The notes under the pieces were generated by a model. It was not told where the DNA came from. It did not search any database and was given only the letters and a program-made list of their open reading frames with translations. From Spirochaetales bacterium (GTDB lineage: Bacteria > Spirochaetota > Spirochaetia > DTKZ01): a DNA stretch of 6,094 bases. Position 1 is the first letter of the stretch, and each line of letters starts with the position of its first letter. The position numbers were made by a program, and so were the translations under genes. The stretch lies in contig JAISAF010000342.1 in the NCBI GenBank assembly GCA_031266855.1, positions 1 through 6,094 of the forward strand, written 5' to 3'. Below, piece by piece: positions 5,799 to 6,094 of the stretch.

Positions 5799-6030
5799 GA
5801 ACCTGTTCAAAAACTGGAAAAACCCTGAGTGCGCAAGGGGGGCTGGTCGCGAATTTGCGTATGCAAATTCGCTCGTTGCGCGGCGCAAGGGATTGCAGCG
5901 AAAATCCCGCAGGATTTGCATAAACAAATCCGAGAAATTGAAGCGGAAAGCCCGGTTTTTGGCGCTTCGTGCCAAAAAGGCGCCCAAATTCTGATATTGA
6001 AATGAAACGATAAAGATTTTGAACAGGCTC
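5799..6030 (+). mobile_element. MITE-like element carrying palindromic repeat copy D
   Basis: A 232-bp non-coding element with IS5-like ends: GAACCTGTTCAAAA at 5799-5812 and, read on the minus strand, GAGCCTGTTCAAAA at 6030-6017 (13 of 14 match). It is flanked by TTA (5796-5798) and TAA (6031-6033). Inside are three stem-loops: 5849-5858/5863-5872 (10 bp), 5912-5918/5925-5931 (7 bp) and 5956-5965/5969-5978 (10 bp with one G-T pair). AGCGGAAAGCCC occurs at 5942-5953 and a two-mismatch version at 5897-5908. The slot order is the same as in the right part of copy A. With no transposase of its own, it would need one supplied in trans by an IS with matching ends. Confidence 0.75.
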
Positions 6031-6033
6031 TAA

Positions 6034-6094
6034 GAGAGGGGGGGAATCAAATAGTTCCGGTGCCACAAAATATGAATATTAGAAAATAAATATA
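6034..6094. other. Right edge, nothing recognised
   Basis: After a G-rich run (6032-6044) the sequence becomes AT-rich. I see no gene start, promoter or stem-loop here. Confidence 0.5.

Overview
The window reads as an accessory stretch of a bacterial genome or metagenome contig. It holds a compact metabolic cluster of moderate-to-high GC, a very AT-rich orphan gene, several palindrome-rich repeats and a decayed insertion sequence. The radical SAM aminomutase and the dense modular repeats bring gut-associated spirochaetes (Treponema-like) to mind. That assignment is an impression from general knowledge and is not proven by anything here.

Left edge (1-420): a near-pure C tract of 54 bases that looks like a sequencing or assembly artefact, then what may be the start of a leftward gene (ATG at 93, minus strand, good ribosome binding site). 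An AT-rich intergenic region follows, with a candidate leftward promoter between two similar dyads. Positions 421-685 hold the first palindrome-rich repeat (copy A).

Core genes (782-3667, all +): an AEC-family permease; a KamA/EpmB-like radical SAM lysine 2,3-aminomutase-type enzyme whose ATG overlaps the permease stop codon; and, after a 172-base gap, a Nudix hydrolase of the ADP-ribose pyrophosphatase type. The first two are translationally coupled. The aminomutase keeps every lysine-binding and cofactor residue I can map, and carries an in-frame 15-bp minisatellite encoding a Ser/Asn-rich linker.

Accessory part (3668-6094): repeat copy B (minus orientation); an AT-rich gene of unknown function (3939-4385) with its own promoter; a large repeat, copy C, with nine stem-loops; an 844-bp IS5-type insertion sequence whose transposase is broken by two frameshifts and a stop codon; and a 232-bp MITE-like element (copy D) whose ends match those of the IS.

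The most unusual signal is the repeat family. Fixed sequence blocks, above all the 12-mer AGCGGAAAGCCC, alternate with slots that always hold a stem-loop. The stem sequence in a given slot differs from copy to copy, with both arms changed together. About 20 such stem-loops fall in this 6-kb window. Copy D sits between IS-like terminal inverted repeats, and copy C ends with the same 52-bp segment, which links the repeats to the IS5-type transposase as a possible mobiliser.
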